Program-made: the position numbers and the translations under genes | Shown: one piece after another, positions 52,100-61,565 of the stretch | Position numbering within the stretch: position 1 is the stretch's first letter | Layout of the letters: every line of letters starts with the position of its first letter | Assembly (NCBI RefSeq): GCF_016651435.1 | Contig: NZ_JAEPRJ010000001.1 | Coordinates: 682,001-746,000 of the forward strand | Origin: Catonella massiliensis | Lineage (GTDB): Bacteria > Bacillota > Clostridia > Lachnospirales > Lachnospiraceae | DNA length: 64,000 bases | Reading direction: 5' to 3' | The notes under the pieces: generated by a model | What the model was told of the DNA's origin: nothing | Databases searched by the model: none | Seen by the model: only the letters and a program-made list of their open reading frames with translations

Positions 52100-53098
52100 A
52101 TGTTGGGTAGTGATATCGGAATTGACTTAGGAACAGCAAGTGTATTGGTTTACATAAAGGGTAAGGGAGTTGTACTTAAAGAGCCTTCAGTTGTGGCTAT
52201 AGACAGAGATACCAAGAAGGTAAAGGCTATAGGTGAGGAAGCAAGGTTCATGCTTGGTAGGACTCCGGGCAATATTATGGCTATAAGACCTCTCAGACAG
52301 GGTGTTATATCCGATTATGATGTGACAGAGAAGATGATGAAGTATTTCATCCAGAAGGCGGGTGGCAAGAGATTTTTCAGAAAGCCTAGAATAAGTGTAT
52401 GTATCCCTTCAGCTGCGACAGAAGTTGAGAAGCGTGCGGTTGAGGAGGCTACTTATAATGCAGGTGCAAGAGAAGTTGCCATTATAGAAGAGCCTATTGC
52501 AGCAGCTATTGGAGCGGGTATTGACATATCAAAGCCTTGTGGCAATATGATAGTTGATATCGGCGGTGGTACAAGTGATGTAGCAGTTATTTCGCTTGGA
52601 GGCTCTGTTGTAAGTGCATCAGTAAAAATTGCGGGAGACGACTTTGACGATGCTATTATCAAATATATGCGTAAGAAGCACAGCCTTCTCATTGGTGAGA
52701 TGACTGCGGAAGAGATAAAGATAAAGATTGGTTCTGCATTTAAGCGTCCTGAGCTTGTTACCCTCGATGTAAGGGGAAGAAACCTGCTTACAGGACTTCC
52801 AAATACAATTACGGTTACCTCTGATGAGACTCTTGAAGCCTTAGAGCTACCTTGCAAGCAGATTGTGGATTCTGTACATCAGGTGCTTGAGAAGACTCCA
52901 CCTGAACTTGCAGCAGATATCGCAGACAGAGGAATAGTGCTTACGGGAGGCGGTGCCCTGCTTTGGGGTATGGAGCAGCTCCTTGAGGCTAAAACAGGTA
53001 TAAATACTGTGACTGCTGAGAATCCTATGAACTGTGTAGCTATTGGTACAGGAAAGTTTGTAGAATTTTTAAGTAATACAACAGGATTTAAAGAATAA
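52100..53098 (+). CDS. mbl: Rod-shape protein MreB/Mbl
   Basis: 332 residues from the ATG at 52100 (AAGGAG ends 9 bp before it; TTG six bases earlier is too close). It is bacterial actin: IGIDLGTASVLVYIKGKGVV (phosphate 1), MIVDIGGGTSDVAVISLGG (phosphate 2) and IVLTGGGALLWGMEQLL (adenosine). MreB filaments guide lateral wall synthesis. Because the next genes are flagellar hook/rod genes, as mbl-flhO-flhP in Bacillus, it is called Mbl here; sequence alone cannot separate Mbl from MreB. Confidence 0.9.
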   Translation: MLGSDIGIDLGTASVLVYIKGKGVVLKEPSVVAIDRDTKKVKAIGEEARFMLGRTPGNIMAIRPLRQGVISDYDVTEKMMKYFIQKAGGKRFFRKPRISVCIPSAATEVEKRAVEEATYNAGAREVAIIEEPIAAAIGAGIDISKPCGNMIVDIGGGTSDVAVISLGGSVVSASVKIAGDDFDDAIIKYMRKKHSLLIGEMTAEEIKIKIGSAFKRPELVTLDVRGRNLLTGLPNTITVTSDETLEALELPCKQIVDSVHQVLEKTPPELAADIADRGIVLTGGGALLWGMEQLLEAKTGINTVTAENPMNCVAIGTGKFVEFLSNTTGFKE

Positions 53099-53174
53099 TA
53101 AGGGTTAAGAAATAGTTTCATATTGCCGATATATCCATGTGAAGAAAATTTATCCGATTTATGGAGGAACTTAA

Positions 53175-53951
53175 ATGCTAAGAAGCCTTTATACAGCCTA
53201 CACCGGCATGATTAATGAACAAAGAAGAATGGATATAATGACCAACAATCTTGCGAATGCAACAACTGCTGGATATAAGATGGAGAGTTCTTCAAGTCAG
53301 TCATTTGATAAGGTTTTGGGTATAAAAATCAGGGATGTATCGGAAGCTTACAACGACCACGCTATAGGAAAGATGAGCCTTGGAGTAAAGATTGGTGAAG
53401 TGTTTACCGACTACTCACAGGGAGCGCTTAGAGAGACAGCAGGAAAATATGACCTTGCACTTTCGGGGGAAGGTTTCTTTGCAGTCAGATATGTGGATAA
53501 GAACGGCAACGAATCAACTAAGTATACCAGAGATGGCAACTTCAGACTTACAAAAGACGGTCATGTAACAGATGTGTATGGCAATCAGCTTAGGACTGAG
53601 AGCGGCGTATTACAGGTTCCGCTTGATTCTGAAGATATTTCAATAGGTGTAGACGGAACGGTTTCAGTGAATAATCAGGTTATAGACAAGGTAAAAGTGG
53701 TTGATTTTGAAAACTACGATTACATAGAAAAATTTGGTGATAACCTTTATCAGACTGTAGCAGGAGCTACGGAGAAAGAAGCTGAGGCACAGGTCTTACA
53801 GGGATATATAGAGCAGTCCAATGTAAACTCAGTTCGTGAGATGGTTAATCTGATAACTATAACTAGAGCGTATGAAGCCGGGCAGAAGATGATTCAGAGT
53901 TCAGATTCAATTATGGATAGCGCAGTTAACTCTGTAGGTAGAGTTAGTTAA
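53175..53951 (+). CDS. Flagellar hook-basal body protein, FlhO/FlgF type
   Basis: 258 residues. Start LRSLYTAYTGMINEQRRMDIMTNNLANATTAGYK is the rod/hook N-terminal helix (Flg_bb_rod); the end VNSVREMVNLITITRAYEAGQKMIQSSD is the FlgBB_C helix. The centre has YDLALSGEGFFAVRYVDKNG. GGAGG precedes the ATG. It belongs to the rod-side part of the flagellum, in the same operon as FlgG and the muramidase-like gene. Confidence 0.9.
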   Translation: MLRSLYTAYTGMINEQRRMDIMTNNLANATTAGYKMESSSSQSFDKVLGIKIRDVSEAYNDHAIGKMSLGVKIGEVFTDYSQGALRETAGKYDLALSGEGFFAVRYVDKNGNESTKYTRDGNFRLTKDGHVTDVYGNQLRTESGVLQVPLDSEDISIGVDGTVSVNNQVIDKVKVVDFENYDYIEKFGDNLYQTVAGATEKEAEAQVLQGYIEQSNVNSVREMVNLITITRAYEAGQKMIQSSDSIMDSAVNSVGRVS

Positions 53952-53967
53952 GTAAGAGGAGACTATT

Positions 53968-54792
53968 ATGCTTAGATCTTTATGGAGTGCTGCATCAGGA
54001 ATGATGGCACAGCAGGTAAACTTAGATACTATTTCCAATAACATAGCCAATATAAATACAACAGGATTTAAGACTCAGAGTATGGAGTTTAAGTCTTTGC
54101 TGTATCAACAGATTAAAACAAAGTCAACTGACAGTGAGGGTAATCCTAAGCCTATCGGAGTTCAGGTAGGGCTTGGTGTGCGTAATGCATCCGTTACTGC
54201 CAAGTTCACACAGGGTGCAGCCCTTGATACAGGAGAGAAATACGACCTCTTCATTCAGGGAAACGGTTTTTTTGCAGTTAAAATAGCAGGAAAGACTGCC
54301 TACACCAGAAACGGTCACTTTAACCTCTCAGCAGTATCTGACGGATGGGAGCTTACCAATACAGACGGCAATCCTGTTCTTAGTACAGCGGGTACCCCTA
54401 TTAAAATAGACAGCAAGGCTGACCCAAATGCAATAAGCGTTGATTTAAGTGGTAATGTACTATATAGAGTGGATGATAAAGAGGCAAATACTACAAAATA
54501 TGAGAACCTGGGTAAGATAGCTCTCTTTCAGTTCAACAATCCTGCCGGACTTAACAGAAGCGGTGGCAGCCTTTACTACGTAACTCCTGCTTCAGGCGAG
54601 GCAAGAAGCGAAGATACAGATAAAGGACTTAACAAAAGCCTTATAAAGACAGGTTATCTTGAGGGTTCTAATGTATCTGCTGCTGATGAGATGGTAAATA
54701 TGATAGTTACCCAGCGTGCTTACCAGCTTAACTCTAAGGCAATCACAGCATCTGACGAGATGCTCGAGCAGGCTAACAATCTTAGGAGGTAA
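53968..54792 (+). CDS. flgG: Flagellar distal rod protein FlgG (FlhP)
   Basis: 274 residues. Start LRSLWSAASGMMAQQVNLDTISNNIANINTTGFK and end VSAADEMVNMIVTQRAYQLNSKAITASDEML are the classic FlgG ends; YDLFIQGNGFFAVKIAGKTAYTRNGHF lies in the middle. It follows the FlhO-type gene by 16 bp with GAGGAGA upstream. These proteins form the distal rod. Confidence 0.92.
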   Translation: MLRSLWSAASGMMAQQVNLDTISNNIANINTTGFKTQSMEFKSLLYQQIKTKSTDSEGNPKPIGVQVGLGVRNASVTAKFTQGAALDTGEKYDLFIQGNGFFAVKIAGKTAYTRNGHFNLSAVSDGWELTNTDGNPVLSTAGTPIKIDSKADPNAISVDLSGNVLYRVDDKEANTTKYENLGKIALFQFNNPAGLNRSGGSLYYVTPASGEARSEDTDKGLNKSLIKTGYLEGSNVSAADEMVNMIVTQRAYQLNSKAITASDEMLEQANNLRR

Positions 54793-54794
54793 GA

Positions 54795-55178
54795 ATGGAT
54801 TTCCTTTCTATAAATAATAACTATTACAACGGACTTATGGAAAATACAGCCACAGGCATGACCACTAAGAAGCTTACTGATTCAGTTAAAAAGGCGGAAA
54901 GCACTACTGATGATGAAGAACTTATGAAGGCCTGCAAGTCCTTTGAAGCTTATATGGTTGAGCAGGTTATGGCTAAGATGGAAGAGATTTCACATATAGA
55001 CGGAGCTGACTCGGAAAACGACAATGAGTATATGTCAATGTTTAAGGACAGCTTCATCAAAGATAAGGCAGAATTGCTTACCGAGAATACTGATTTAGGC
55101 ATAGCAAAGATGCTTTATGAGTCAATGAAGAGAAATACTACATCTGCGGTTGCGGATGAGAGTATTGCCGAAAAATAA
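54795..55178 (+). CDS. Rod-binding protein, FlgJ N-terminal domain type
   Basis: 127 residues. It carries the Rod-binding signature in ELMKACKSFEAYMVEQVMAKM and a later MSMFKDSFIKDKAELLTENTDLGIAKMLYESM. It corresponds to the N-terminal half of FlgJ that caps the growing rod, without the muramidase half. It begins 2 bp after flgG, with TAGGAGG overlapping the stop. Confidence 0.88.
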   Translation: MDFLSINNNYYNGLMENTATGMTTKKLTDSVKKAESTTDDEELMKACKSFEAYMVEQVMAKMEEISHIDGADSENDNEYMSMFKDSFIKDKAELLTENTDLGIAKMLYESMKRNTTSAVADESIAEK

Positions 55179-55194
55179 ATATATTAAAATTAAC

Positions 55195-55224
55195 GCCTGC
55201 ATACGGTTAATACTGTATGCAGGC
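55195..55224 (+). terminator. Hairpin after the flagellar operon
   Basis: A perfect 10-bp stem GCCTGCATAC with GTATGCAGGC, 10-nt loop. The following TTGTTC is a weak T-run, so transcription may partly continue into recD2. Confidence 0.65.
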
Positions 55225-55243
55225 TTGTTCACTGTAGGAGATT

Positions 55244-57487
55244 GTGGCATTGGAAAAAGAAACTATTAATGGGTTTGTGGAAAAGGTTGTATATAGGAAC
55301 GCTGAAAATGGCTACACTGTGGTAAATATAAGTGTAGAAGGTGATGATGTAGTGTGTACAGGCTACTTTTCGGATATAACTGAGGGGGATCAGATTATAG
55401 CGGAGGGAAGCTTTGTTGAGCATAAGCAATACGGTATTCAGTTTACTGTGACATCTTATGAGATAAAGGAGCCTGAGACCTCTGTAGCCATGGAAAAATA
55501 CCTTGGCTCAGGCATTATTAAGGGGGTAGGACCTGCCCTCTCTGCGAAAATAGTTAAAAAGTTCGGGGATGAAACCTTTAATATCATTGAGAGAGAACCT
55601 GAGAGACTGGCTGAAATCAAGGGAATTACAGAGAAAAAAGCCATTGAAATAGGGAGTCAGTTTGAAGAAAAGAAAGAATTTCGTAATGCTATGATTTTTC
55701 TTAATCAATACGGGGTTTCCAATGCCCTTGCTATGAAGATATACAAGGAATACGGCATTAAGGTAATGAAGATAGTGCGAGAGAATCCATACAGACTTGC
55801 AGATGACATAGCTGGAGTTGGCTTTAAGACGGCAGATGAGATAGCACTTAGGATGGGATTTTCACCAGAATCATCCATGAGGATGAAGGCCGGCATTTCC
55901 TTTGCCCTTAGTATGGCAGCATCTAACGGACATACCTATCTTTTGTATGAGGACTTATATGAAGAATCAAAAAGGCTTTTGGGTATATCAGAGGTTGAAT
56001 TTGAAAATGATATATACGAGCTTACAATAGAGAGAAAGATAGTATTAAAGGAAGTAAAAGGGGAGAGAAGAGTCTATAATAATAACCTTTACTATATGGA
56101 GCTTACAGTTGCCAGAAAGCTCCTAGACTTAAATGCCAAGAGTGAAAATAATTATAAGGTTATGGAGGCTAAGGTAAGGGAGGTTGAGGCAAAGACCGGG
56201 ATTAAGCTTGGAGACCTGCAGAGAAAGGCTGTATATGAGGCTGTAGAAAGCGGACTGGTTATAATTACAGGAGGACCGGGAACCGGCAAGACTACTACCA
56301 TCAATGCAATAATCAAGCTTTTTGAGATGCAGAATATGGAAATACTTCTTGCTGCGCCTACAGGAAGAGCAGCCAAAAGGATGACTGAAACCACAGGAAT
56401 GGAAGCACAGACCATTCACAGGCTTTTGGAGCTAAATGGCAATCCTGAAGAGGGTGGCTCTATGCGCTTTGAGAGAAATGAGTTAAATCCTCTTGAAGCT
56501 GATGTGATAATAATAGACGAGATGTCAATGGTAGATATCTATCTTATGTATTCTTTACTTAAGGCGATAACTGTTGGTACCAGACTCATTCTTGTTGGAG
56601 ATGTCAACCAGCTTCCAAGCGTGGGACCGGGAAAGGTCTTAAAGGATATAATTAGTTCTGAAAAGTTCAATGTAGTGAGGCTAAGTGAAATCTTCAGACA
56701 GGCTGCAGAAAGTGATATCATCACCAACGCACATAAGATAAATGCAGGACAGAGCATAAGGCTTGACAACAAAAGCAAGGATTTCTTTATGCTTAGTATG
56801 AGCAGCTCTATCCAAATACAAAGGGCTTTGGTAAGCCTTATTGCAGAGAAGCTTCCTCCTTATGTTGATGCCACTAAGTATGATATTCAGGTGCTTACAC
56901 CATCAAGAAAGGGTGAGCTAGGAGTAGAAAATCTAAACAAAATTCTACAGCAATACATTAATCCACCTGCACCTGGTAAAAGGGAGAAACAGTGGGGAGA
57001 AGTGATTTTTCGTGAAAATGACAAGGTGATGCAGATAAAAAATGACTATCAGATGGAATGGAAGATAGTTACTAAAAAAGGGCTTACCATCAAGGAAGGA
57101 AGTGGAGTATTTAACGGAGACTGTGGAATCATAAGGGAAATAAACGAGTTTGCGGGCACTGTTACCGTTGAATTTGATGAGGGCAAGCTTGTGGAATACA
57201 CGGGTGCAACCCTTGAGGAGCTGGAGCTTGCATACGCAATCACCATACACAAGTCGCAGGGAAGTGAGTATCCTGCAGTGATTATTCCACTTCTTAACGC
57301 ACCTAAACCCTTACTTAACAGAAATCTTTTGTATACAGCTGTTACAAGAGCGAGAAAATGTGTTACAATTGTAGGCAGTGAAAACTCTGTTAACGAAATG
57401 ATTCAAAATGAAAGTGAGATGAAAAGAAATTCCGGACTGGTTGACAGTATCATAGAAATGGAGGAAGCCGACAATGTATACATTTAA
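55244..57487 (+). CDS. recD2: RecD2-type DNA helicase
   Basis: 747 residues, GTG start after TAGGAG. It is a 5'-3' SF1 helicase without RecBC. The N-terminal part has a beta-barrel and tandem HhH (GSGIIKGVGPALSAKIVKKFG). Walker A TGGPGTGKTTT is near residue 345; Walker B VIIIDEMSMVD; motif III GDVNQLPSVGPGKVL; motif V/VI AYAITIHKSQGSEYPAVI and LLYTAVTRARKCVTIVG. It functions in DNA repair. The end overlaps the thioesterase gene by 14 bp. Confidence 0.94.
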   Translation: MALEKETINGFVEKVVYRNAENGYTVVNISVEGDDVVCTGYFSDITEGDQIIAEGSFVEHKQYGIQFTVTSYEIKEPETSVAMEKYLGSGIIKGVGPALSAKIVKKFGDETFNIIEREPERLAEIKGITEKKAIEIGSQFEEKKEFRNAMIFLNQYGVSNALAMKIYKEYGIKVMKIVRENPYRLADDIAGVGFKTADEIALRMGFSPESSMRMKAGISFALSMAASNGHTYLLYEDLYEESKRLLGISEVEFENDIYELTIERKIVLKEVKGERRVYNNNLYYMELTVARKLLDLNAKSENNYKVMEAKVREVEAKTGIKLGDLQRKAVYEAVESGLVIITGGPGTGKTTTINAIIKLFEMQNMEILLAAPTGRAAKRMTETTGMEAQTIHRLLELNGNPEEGGSMRFERNELNPLEADVIIIDEMSMVDIYLMYSLLKAITVGTRLILVGDVNQLPSVGPGKVLKDIISSEKFNVVRLSEIFRQAAESDIITNAHKINAGQSIRLDNKSKDFFMLSMSSSIQIQRALVSLIAEKLPPYVDATKYDIQVLTPSRKGELGVENLNKILQQYINPPAPGKREKQWGEVIFRENDKVMQIKNDYQMEWKIVTKKGLTIKEGSGVFNGDCGIIREINEFAGTVTVEFDEGKLVEYTGATLEELELAYAITIHKSQGSEYPAVIIPLLNAPKPLLNRNLLYTAVTRARKCVTIVGSENSVNEMIQNESEMKRNSGLVDSIIEMEEADNVYI

Positions 57488-58205
57488 GAGTACTGTAAGA
57501 TTCAGTGAAACAGATAAGGATAACAAACTGTCCATATCTCAGTTGATAAGCTATTTTCAGGATTGTTCTAATTTTCACAGCAATAGCATAGGCTTATATA
57601 AGGATAAATTAATCGGCTTACACAGAGCCTGGTTTCTTACTTCATGGCAGATTGTTATAAACAGGAGGCCAAGGATAGATGAGAATATAGAGATTGAAAC
57701 AAGAGCTTATGATATAAAGGGTTTCTACGGACTCAGGAATTTCATCATATACGATGAAAATAAAGAAGTATGCGCTTACGCCAATTCAGTTTGGTTTTAT
57801 GTAGACACAATCAAGGGTAAGCCTGTAAAATATGAACAGGCAGAAGGAACCGGATTTGAGATAGATGAAGAGTTCCCTATGGAAAAGGCTGATAGGAAGA
57901 TAACCATACCATCCTTAGCAAGCAGGGAAATAAAGGGTGATTCCTTTAAGGTCAGAGAGTCTCATCTGGATTCAAATATTCATATGAACAACAGGGAGTA
58001 TGTAAGAATGGCTCTTGACTTCCTTCCTGAGAGGTTTGATGTGGATGAAATCAAACAGATAAGGGTAGAATACAAAAAGGCTGCAGTGCTTGATGAGGTG
58101 GTACTTACGACTTATTACTATGATGATGGTGGCAAAAAAGTATATGCTTCACTCGACAGTGAGGATGGGGAAACTTTTGCAAAGGTAGAATTTGAGCTTA
58201 GATAG
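57474..58205 (+). CDS. Acyl-ACP thioesterase
   Basis: 243 residues, double hot-dog fold of the FatA/FatB type. It releases fatty acids from ACP. The N-terminal hot dog begins FKSTVRFSETDKDNKLSISQLISYFQD; the second, about 150-243, includes VRESHLDSNIHMNNREYVRMA, the family's catalytic D/N-H-N region. In Gram-positive anaerobes the role may be release of fatty acids for membrane adjustment. Confidence 0.9.
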   Translation: MYTFKSTVRFSETDKDNKLSISQLISYFQDCSNFHSNSIGLYKDKLIGLHRAWFLTSWQIVINRRPRIDENIEIETRAYDIKGFYGLRNFIIYDENKEVCAYANSVWFYVDTIKGKPVKYEQAEGTGFEIDEEFPMEKADRKITIPSLASREIKGDSFKVRESHLDSNIHMNNREYVRMALDFLPERFDVDEIKQIRVEYKKAAVLDEVVLTTYYYDDGGKKVYASLDSEDGETFAKVEFELR

Positions 58206-58217
58206 AGAGGGGAGATA

Positions 58218-59069
58218 ATGAGATTAGGTTATACGCAGACACTGGTGGCGGTTAAAAAAACTGACTTCGGCTTATTTTTGACAGACATTGAGAAAAAAGA
58301 TGATAAGAACAGAGCTCTGGAAGATGAGGTTCTCCTTCCGAAGAATCAGGTGACTGAGGATATGAGGGTTGGCTCGGAGATTGAGGTATTTCTGTATAAA
58401 GATTCTGAAGACAGGATGATAGCCACAAGGCTTGTGCCTTATATAAAAATAGGCGAAATAAAGAAGCTAAAGGTAAAGGAAGTAAATAAAATAGGTGCCT
58501 TTCTTGACTGGGGGCTGCCTAAGGATTTGCTTCTTCCGTTTAAGGAGCAGATTTATGATATAAAGTCAGGAGATGAGATACTTGTAACGGTGTACATTGA
58601 CCTTAGCGACAGGCTTTGTGCAACCATGGACCTTTATTCAAGACTCTCTCTCTTACCTCCTTATCAAAAGGATGATATGGTAAAGGGAACAGTTTATCAG
58701 GTGCATGAGCAGTTTGGAGCCTATGTTGCGGTAGACAACAAGTATTCTGCTCTTGTTCCTAAAAAGGAGCTGCACCGTGAGCTAAAGCCGGGTGATGAGA
58801 TAGAGGCGAGAGTGCTTGAGGTAAAAGAGGATGGAAAGCTTGACCTTTCCCTCAGGCAGAAAGCTTATGTACAGATGGATGCAGACTCCGCACTCATACT
58901 TGATAAACTAAAGCAGGCTGGTGGAAGCCTCCCTTATCAGGATAAGAGCAGTGCAGATGAGATAAAGGAGGAATTCAACCTAAGCAAGGCGGCATTTAAG
59001 AGAGCGATTGGAAGACTCTATAAAGAGAGAGTGATTGTAATTGAAAAAGATGGTATAAGATTAGTGTAA
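58218..59069 (+). CDS. S1-domain RNA-binding protein, CvfB family
   Basis: 283 residues. Repeated S1-like OB domains (SEIEVFLYKDSEDRMIATRL, IGAFLDWGLPKDLLLPFKEQI, VHEQFGAYVAVDNKYSALVPKKEL) and a C-terminal winged helix (about 225-283, FNLSKAAFKRAIGRLYKERVI). Members bind poly-U RNA and influence virulence factor expression in staphylococci. A GAGGGGAG site precedes the ATG. Confidence 0.88.
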   Translation: MRLGYTQTLVAVKKTDFGLFLTDIEKKDDKNRALEDEVLLPKNQVTEDMRVGSEIEVFLYKDSEDRMIATRLVPYIKIGEIKKLKVKEVNKIGAFLDWGLPKDLLLPFKEQIYDIKSGDEILVTVYIDLSDRLCATMDLYSRLSLLPPYQKDDMVKGTVYQVHEQFGAYVAVDNKYSALVPKKELHRELKPGDEIEARVLEVKEDGKLDLSLRQKAYVQMDADSALILDKLKQAGGSLPYQDKSSADEIKEEFNLSKAAFKRAIGRLYKERVIVIEKDGIRLV

Positions 59070-59075
59070 TTCTTA

Positions 59076-59104
59076 TTGACAAGCATTAATGATTGTGGCA
59101 TAAA
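59076..59104 (+). promoter_or_regulatory. Promoter for the barstar-yqeG-aro operon
   Basis: TTGACA (59076-59081) and CATAAA (59099-59104) with a 17-bp spacer, about 45 bp upstream of the gene at 59148. Confidence 0.6.
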
Positions 59105-59147
59105 TTATTTATACAAAGTATTTTGATTTAAGAAGGAGAGTATTAAG

Positions 59148-59411
59148 ATGGAAGAGATCGTTATAGACTGTGGAGAGATGGCTACGAAGGCAATGGCTCA
59201 TTCATATCTTGAAGGGGTTTTCAATCTGGATGAGGATAGTATTACAGACATGGATACGCTTTTGGAGTATCTGCTAGCGGTAGAGGATTCGACTGAGATT
59301 ACCTTTGAGGATGTGGATTTGCTTGAAATCAATCTTGGTGAGTATGGTCAGGAAATCTTAGACACATTTGAGCAGGCTGAACAGTCGAATGAGAATATTA
59401 AACTGATATGA
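59148..59411 (+). CDS. Barstar-like protein
   Basis: 87 residues. The start EEIVIDCGEM and the C-terminal helix with YGQEILDTFEQAEQSNENIKLI match the barstar fold; the middle helix LDEDSITDMDTLLEYLLAVEDS replaces the usual YYGNNLDALWDCL, so the key contact helix is altered. Barstar inhibits barnase-type RNases, but no such RNase is adjacent, so it may inhibit a different protein or have lost that role. AGAAGGAGA precedes the ATG; it overlaps yqeG by 4 bp. Confidence 0.7.
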   Translation: MEEIVIDCGEMATKAMAHSYLEGVFNLDEDSITDMDTLLEYLLAVEDSTEITFEDVDLLEINLGEYGQEILDTFEQAEQSNENIKLI

Positions 59412-59923
59412 TGAAATTATTGGAGAAGTTTTATCCTGATGAGAGGCGAAACTCAGTATATGAAATTGATTTTGACAGTCTTTACAGGAAGGGAATCAGA
59501 GGGTTGATATTTGATATAGACAATACTCTTGTTCCTCATGGCGCCTCTGCAACGGAGGGTATAGAAAGGCTTTTCAATGAACTAAAAAGAATGGGCTTTA
59601 AGACCTGTCTTCTTTCCAATAATAAATTAGAGAGAGTGAAAAGATTCAATGAAAATATTCGTTCTCTCTATATTTATAAGGCGGGAAAGCCGGGTAAAGC
59701 TAATTATATCAAGGCTGTCAGAATGATGGGGACCAATAAAGACAATACCCTCTTCATAGGGGACCAGCTTTTTACAGATATCTGGGGAGCAAAAAAGGCG
59801 GGGCTTAAGAATATTTTGCTAAACCCCATAGACAAGCATGAGGAAATACAGATAGTCCTTAAGAGATTTCTTGAAAAAATTGTACTAAAGGCCTATGAAA
59901 GGGATAGAAAGGTTTCAGACTGA
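59408..59923 (+). CDS. yqeG: YqeG family HAD-type phosphatase
   Basis: 171 residues. HAD motifs: FDIDNTLVPHG (nucleophile Asp), LLSNN (Ser), Lys in KAGKPGK, and FIGDQLFTDIWGAKKAG (acidic). IIIA type, close to phosphatidylglycerophosphatases and to bacterial PTPMT1-like proteins. The gene usually stands before aroE in Firmicutes, as it does here. Confidence 0.9.
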   Translation: MMKLLEKFYPDERRNSVYEIDFDSLYRKGIRGLIFDIDNTLVPHGASATEGIERLFNELKRMGFKTCLLSNNKLERVKRFNENIRSLYIYKAGKPGKANYIKAVRMMGTNKDNTLFIGDQLFTDIWGAKKAGLKNILLNPIDKHEEIQIVLKRFLEKIVLKAYERDRKVSD

Positions 59924-59924
59924 A

Positions 59925-60785
59925 ATGGATATTACGGGACATACGAGGCTGCTTGCTCTATTTGGCTCGCCTGTAGCACATTCAGGCTCTCCTGCGATGT
60001 ATAACTATAGTTTTAAGAGGCTTGGGCTTGACTATGTATATGTAGCCATAGACATAGATAAAGCAGGCCTTAAGGAAGCGGTTTCTGCGGCGAGGCTTTA
60101 TAAGATGCGAGGATTTAATCTCACCATGCCCTGTAAAAATGATGTGATTTCCTACATAGATGAGCTCTCACCGGCAGCAGCTCTTATCGGTGCTGTAAAT
60201 ACTGTAGTTAATGAGGATGGGAGGCTTATTGGTTACAATACTGACGGTGTAGGCTTCATTAAGAACCTTGAAGCACATAAGGTGGCCGTTAAGGGTAAAA
60301 AGGTTGTAGTTGCAGGCGCAGGCGGGGCTGCGACAGCGATTATAGTTCAGCTTGCACTTGATGGAGCGGGGACTATTAACATTTTCAATAAAAAAAGCAA
60401 GAACTTTGACAGGATGCTTGAAACCATTGAGAAGATAAAAAAGGAAGTCCCGGGAGCTGATATCAATATTTATGATATCGAAGACGCTCCTTTGTTTACG
60501 GAAAAGATAAAGGAAGCTGATATCTTTGTAAATGCAACTGTGGTGGGGATGAAGCCGCGTGACGATGAGTCTGTGATTAAGGACTTATCTGTATTTAAGC
60601 AGGGACTGGTTGTAGCTGATGTGGTCTACAATCCGTTAGAGACGAGACTATTAAGAGAGGCAAAAGAAGCGGGCTGTAGCTGCATAGATGGGAAAGGTAT
60701 GTTGTTGTGGCAGGGTGTATATGCTTTTAAGCTTTATACAGGGAAAGATATGCCGGTTGAGGAAGTGAAAAGCATGTTCTTTTAG
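59925..60785 (+). CDS. aroE: Shikimate dehydrogenase
   Basis: 286 residues from the ATG at 59925, which directly follows the yqeG stop; the ATG at 59895 would add ten residues inside yqeG. It reduces 3-dehydroshikimate with NADPH. Substrate residues are in FGSPVAHSGSPAMYNYSF and GFNLTMPCKNDVISYID (Lys and Asp), NTDGVGFI, and the cofactor site VVAGAGGAATAI. The C-terminal DGKGMLLWQGVYAFKLYTG is conserved. Confidence 0.94.
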   Translation: MDITGHTRLLALFGSPVAHSGSPAMYNYSFKRLGLDYVYVAIDIDKAGLKEAVSAARLYKMRGFNLTMPCKNDVISYIDELSPAAALIGAVNTVVNEDGRLIGYNTDGVGFIKNLEAHKVAVKGKKVVVAGAGGAATAIIVQLALDGAGTINIFNKKSKNFDRMLETIEKIKKEVPGADINIYDIEDAPLFTEKIKEADIFVNATVVGMKPRDDESVIKDLSVFKQGLVVADVVYNPLETRLLREAKEAGCSCIDGKGMLLWQGVYAFKLYTGKDMPVEEVKSMFF

Positions 60786-60803
60786 CAGAAAGGAGAACCG
60801 ACT

Positions 60804-61565
60804 ATGGATGTAACTGTAAGAAACTTGACTATTGGTGAGGGAAAGCCTAAAATCTGCGTACTTGTTATGGGTAAAAGCAAGGAAGAGGTTCTTAAAGAGG
60901 CTAAAAAGGCAGTGGAAAATTCTGCTGATCTTATCGAATGGAGAGCAGACAGGCTTACTGAGAGAGAATTTGACGAGGACTTCCACAATGAAATTCTTTC
61001 GGAAATGAGAGAAATAGTTGGAGACATGCCTATAATCTACACCTTTAGAACCTTGCTTGAGGGTGGTAAGGAGATAGAGAATGAGAAGTATAAGGACCTT
61101 ATTCTTTCAGTTGCCAATGCAGGGATTACCGACCTTATAGATGTTGAAATCTTCTCATTTAAGTTAAAGGCAAGAGATATAATTGATGAAATTCACAGCT
61201 TTACAGATGTGAAGGTAATCGGCTCCTATCACGACTTTGAAGGTACTCCTGACACTGCAGAACTTGTATACAGATTATCAGTGATTGACAACTGCAATGC
61301 CGATATTCTAAAGATTGCAACCATGCCTCACAAGAAAAAAGATGTAATGAGAATAATGACTGCTACCATTCTTACTTATACAAGACCTAATCCAAAGCCT
61401 ATCATAAGCATAGCTATGGGAAGCATGGGAAGGGTGACAAGACTTCTTGGAGAATTCACAGGTTCATCTATAACCTTTGCAAGCATAGGCAATGAAAGTG
61501 CTCCGGGACAGATGGAAATAAATGAAGTCAGAGAAATCTTAGACAGGTTAGACAAGGTATTATGA
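60804..61565 (+). CDS. aroD: 3-dehydroquinate dehydratase, type I
   Basis: 253 residues. It dehydrates 3-dehydroquinate through a Schiff base. Glu in LIEWRADRL, His in GSYHDFEGTP, Lys in LKIATMPHKKKDV, and Arg and Gln near FASIGNESAPGQM are the expected residues of the TIM barrel. AAAGGAGAACC precedes the ATG. It is in the same operon as aroE and aroK. Confidence 0.95.
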   Translation: MDVTVRNLTIGEGKPKICVLVMGKSKEEVLKEAKKAVENSADLIEWRADRLTEREFDEDFHNEILSEMREIVGDMPIIYTFRTLLEGGKEIENEKYKDLILSVANAGITDLIDVEIFSFKLKARDIIDEIHSFTDVKVIGSYHDFEGTPDTAELVYRLSVIDNCNADILKIATMPHKKKDVMRIMTATILTYTRPNPKPIISIAMGSMGRVTRLLGEFTGSSITFASIGNESAPGQMEINEVREILDRLDKVL

